Positions 62,405 to 64,000 of a stretch of 64,000 bases of DNA are shown here, in pieces. The notes beneath the pieces are model-generated. The model worked only from the letters and a program-made list of their open reading frames with translations, searched no databases and was not told the DNA's origin. Location: NCBI GenBank assembly GCA_029219245.1, contig JAQXTA010000015.1, forward strand, positions 62,001 through 126,000, given 5' to 3'. The position numbers were made by a program, and so were the translations under genes. Position 1 is the stretch's first letter, and the number at the start of each line of letters is the position of its first letter. Source of the DNA: Lachnospiraceae bacterium (GTDB taxonomy: Bacteria > Bacillota > Clostridia > Lachnospirales > Lachnospiraceae).

Positions 62405-63105
62405 AAAAAATCCTCCTTCTGTCTTACCATCTGACGGCATTCTGCAATCGTCCATAGGAGCAAAATAATAAATGTTAAAATCCACCAGATAAACGCTCGT
62501 TGTTCAAACAAAAAAGCAGCACCCGATTTTAAAGCGGTCTGTAAGACACTTACCAGAGTGGCTGCTCCGGCACAGGCATAAAACGCTTCTTTTCCCCTCA
62601 TTCTTCGCACAATCCAAAGTCCAAACGAGGTTGACATAAGATAGGGAACAAGCAGATAAATACCGGTCTGCAACAGGGAATAATCATCATAAAGCGCATT
62701 GACGGGCAAAAAAAGTGCAAGCAACACCGTATGAAAGACTCCCAGAATCTCCAATCTTGCCAGCACAACACTTTTCAGCGAAAAGCGTGATGCCATTTCC
62801 AGTTCTTCCATGCCATAAGCAACTGACCTTGCGTTTTCCGTCACAAGAAAAAGTGCTACAAAAGGCATCAATGCGGAAAGAACCCAGATGGCATCCTTAT
62901 CCACTACCAAAGCACTTGCTATACCCGCTGCAAATATTAGGATAGAAATTACCCACCCCCATTTTCTGATATATGACACCTGATACAAAATAAATTCCCG
63001 GTAGCTGATTTGTGCACCTGGGATTGTCTGCATAAACGATTCTTTCGCAAGCGGTTTTGGTGCATCAAATGCCTCCTGCAAGTCTTTCTTTAATTCTGCT
63101 TTCAT
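62389..63105 (-). CDS. Six-segment membrane protein, possible sigma-factor regulator
   Basis: The 238-residue protein has a soluble N-terminus (about 1-50) and six membrane segments (starting GWVISILIFAAGIASALVV). It starts two bases after the ECF sigma gene with a GGAGAG site (ATG at 63105; a GTG two codons earlier is alternative) and overlaps the ATPase gene by 16 bases. Partner genes of ECF sigma factors are often anti-sigma factors; the soluble N-terminus could bind the sigma factor. It could instead be a second permease subunit. I do not recognise the family. Confidence 0.7.
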   Translation of the reverse strand: MKAELKKDLQEAFDAPKPLAKESFMQTIPGAQISYREFILYQVSYIRKWGWVISILIFAAGIASALVVDKDAIWVLSALMPFVALFLVTENARSVAYGMEELEMASRFSLKSVVLARLEILGVFHTVLLALFLPVNALYDDYSLLQTGIYLLVPYLMSTSFGLWIVRRMRGKEAFYACAGAATLVSVLQTALKSGAAFLFEQRAFIWWILTFIILLLWTIAECRQMVRQKEDFLWNLL

Positions 63106-63107
63106 TT

Positions 63108-63569
63108 TCACATCTCTCCTTCCTGCAATTTCTCTTCCAGCTTTTTTTCTGCTTTTTTTAATTTGCGGTATAATGCGTAGCGGGATACCTGAAACATCTT
63201 ACACAGGGCAGAAACCGGCACCTCATTGACATACCGCAAAAGCAGCAGGTCCCGTTCCTCCTCTTCTAACTCCCTAAGTGCCATTTTTACGGAAATCGCT
63301 GTAAACATTCTTTCTTCTGCTTCCTTATCTTCCGGTTCGCTTAAGAGGGATTCCGTCTTCTTTTTCCTGAACTCATCCACGCACAAGTTTCTTGCAATGG
63401 TATACAGAAGTGGAAGTTGCCTGTCGATATGCCTGTATTTCTCGTGATTTAAAAAGCGAAGAAAGGTTTCCTGTGTTATGTCTTCCGCCAGCTCCCTTTG
63501 TCCAAGCTTAAAGAAGCAATAGCGGTATATTTTATCATATTGTTCTGCCAGTTCTTTTTCCCTGTTCAT
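63108..63569 (-). CDS. ECF-type RNA polymerase sigma factor
   Basis: The 153 residues show sigma-70 region 2 (LGQRELAEDITQETFLRFLN; PLLYTIARNLCVDEFRKK) and region 4 (ERDLLLLRYVNEVPVSALCK; MFQVSRYALYRKLKKAEKKL) and lack regions 1 and 3, as in ECF sigma factors. I choose the ATG at 63569 (GGAGGGAG upstream) over one 72 bases earlier that would run across the terminator. It heads an operon with a membrane protein and an ABC exporter, so it may control that exporter and itself. Confidence 0.92.
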   Translation of the reverse strand: MNREKELAEQYDKIYRYCFFKLGQRELAEDITQETFLRFLNHEKYRHIDRQLPLLYTIARNLCVDEFRKKKTESLLSEPEDKEAEERMFTAISVKMALRELEEEERDLLLLRYVNEVPVSALCKMFQVSRYALYRKLKKAEKKLEEKLQEGEM

Positions 63570-63625
63570 GGACACCTCTCCCTCCTTCCATAAGGTATAA
63601 CGGATGACCTTCATCAAATGTGCGC

Positions 63626-63657
63626 AAAAAAAGCTGTACACTCATTTTGTGCACAGC
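63626..63657 (-). terminator. Intrinsic terminator after the HAD-like gene
   Basis: A nine-bp stem (GCTGTGCAC with GTGTACAGC, one G-T pair) has a seven-base loop and is followed by seven T residues on the minus strand. Confidence 0.85.
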
Positions 63658-63679
63658 CCGTTTCATTCTAATCCATCTG

Positions 63680-64000
63680 CTATTCCACACCAAGCTTTTT
63701 TAATTCCTCGATTGCCTGTTTCTGATTGACAAACTGTATGGTATGAATTCCAAAAGCCTCCGCGCCTTTTAAGTTTCTCTCCAAATCATCCAGGAAAACA
63801 CATTCTTCCGGCACAAGATGATACCGGTCAATCAGAATCCGGTAAATTTCCGGCATGGGCTTAATCACCTGCTCCTGATATGATAAGATTCCTCCGTCCA
63901 GATATGGCAGAAAGTCCAGTGCCTCCGCACATTCCCGTTCTGCTTTTCTGGAAAAATTGGATAGATAAAGCACCTGATAGCCTTTTTGCTTTAACTCCTG
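63680..64000 (-). CDS. HAD-superfamily hydrolase, C-terminal part (truncated by window edge)
   Basis: The reading frame runs off the right end, so the N-terminus with motif I (DxD) is missing. The visible 106 codons contain motif II (VLYLSNFS, the Ser/Thr-Asn type), a motif III Lys region (EQVIKPMPEIYRILIDRY) and motif IV (CVFLDDLERNLKGAEAFG), typical of a class IA HAD phosphatase. The substrate is unknown. A terminator follows. Confidence 0.85.
   Translation of the reverse strand, partial: QELKQKGYQVLYLSNFSRKAERECAEALDFLPYLDGGILSYQEQVIKPMPEIYRILIDRYHLVPEECVFLDDLERNLKGAEAFGIHTIQFVNQKQAIEELKKLGVE

Noticed and set aside
63603..63615. GATGA-CCT-TCATC inverted repeat upstream of the ECF sigma gene
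   Set aside because: Only five-base arms; no promoter could be placed around it with confidence.

Overview
The window reads as a piece of chromosome from a motile, Gram-positive, anaerobic Firmicute, most likely Lachnospiraceae (Roseburia/Agathobacter/Butyrivibrio-like). Four things point there: a Bacillus-style fla/che operon (FliY, CheC, CheD, FlhF/FlhG), CodY, a monoderm type IV pilus set without secretin, and an Rpn-type nuclease gene. The placement comes from gene content read by eye, not from a database search. Every gene I can support lies on the minus strand, so transcription runs from position 64000 towards 1.

Right end (64000-59335): the tail of a HAD-like hydrolase; a compact operon of an ECF-like sigma factor, a six-segment membrane protein, an ABC ATPase and an ABC-2 type permease; then an Rpn/PD-(D/E)XK gene with its own promoter and terminator.

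Middle (59045-41506): a type IV pilus operon of nine pilus-type genes plus one giant surface protein. In order: PilC/GspF platform protein, major pilin, prepilin peptidase, a PilM-PilN fusion, PilO-like, two short or medium pseudopilins, two very large pilin-like proteins (820 and 997 aa), and a 1625-aa exported protein with 18 Asn/Gly-rich repeat units. No PilB or PilT motor ATPase is present. A sigma-A promoter stands before pilC and a strong terminator follows the giant gene.

Then topA and codY, the latter with a 13/15 CodY-box match upstream, and a terminator after codY. A sigma-A promoter next to it starts a 40-gene flagellar/chemotaxis operon of about 36 kb (38127-2398): flgB-flgC-fliE-fliF-fliG-fliH-fliI-fliJ-ylxF/motE-like-fliK-flgD-flg operon protein-flgE-flbD-motA-motB-fliL-fliM-fliY-cheY-fliO-fliP-fliQ-fliR-flhB-flhA-flhF-flhG-PilZ-cheB-cheA-cheW-cheC-cheD-hyp-fliA-fapA-hyp-swrB-like-hyp. 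This is nearly the Bacillus subtilis order. The visible differences are motAB inserted after flbD, a PilZ gene between flhG and cheB, and fapA-like and unknown genes around fliA. The operon makes the basal body, export gate, hook, stator, switch and chemotaxis core, and ends with sigma-28, which would turn on late genes elsewhere. No flagellin, flgM, flgK or cheR is here.

Left end (2377-1): an intrinsic terminator whose loop holds the -35 box of the rpsB promoter, then rpsB-tsf with a structured leader, a terminator, and the first codons of a gene behind a convincing sigma-28 promoter. The truncated gene is therefore probably switched on by the FliA encoded in the same window.

The least described parts are the oversized pilin-like proteins and the giant repeat protein of the pilus operon, the unusual FlgD C-terminus, and the sigma-28-driven gene cut by the left edge.
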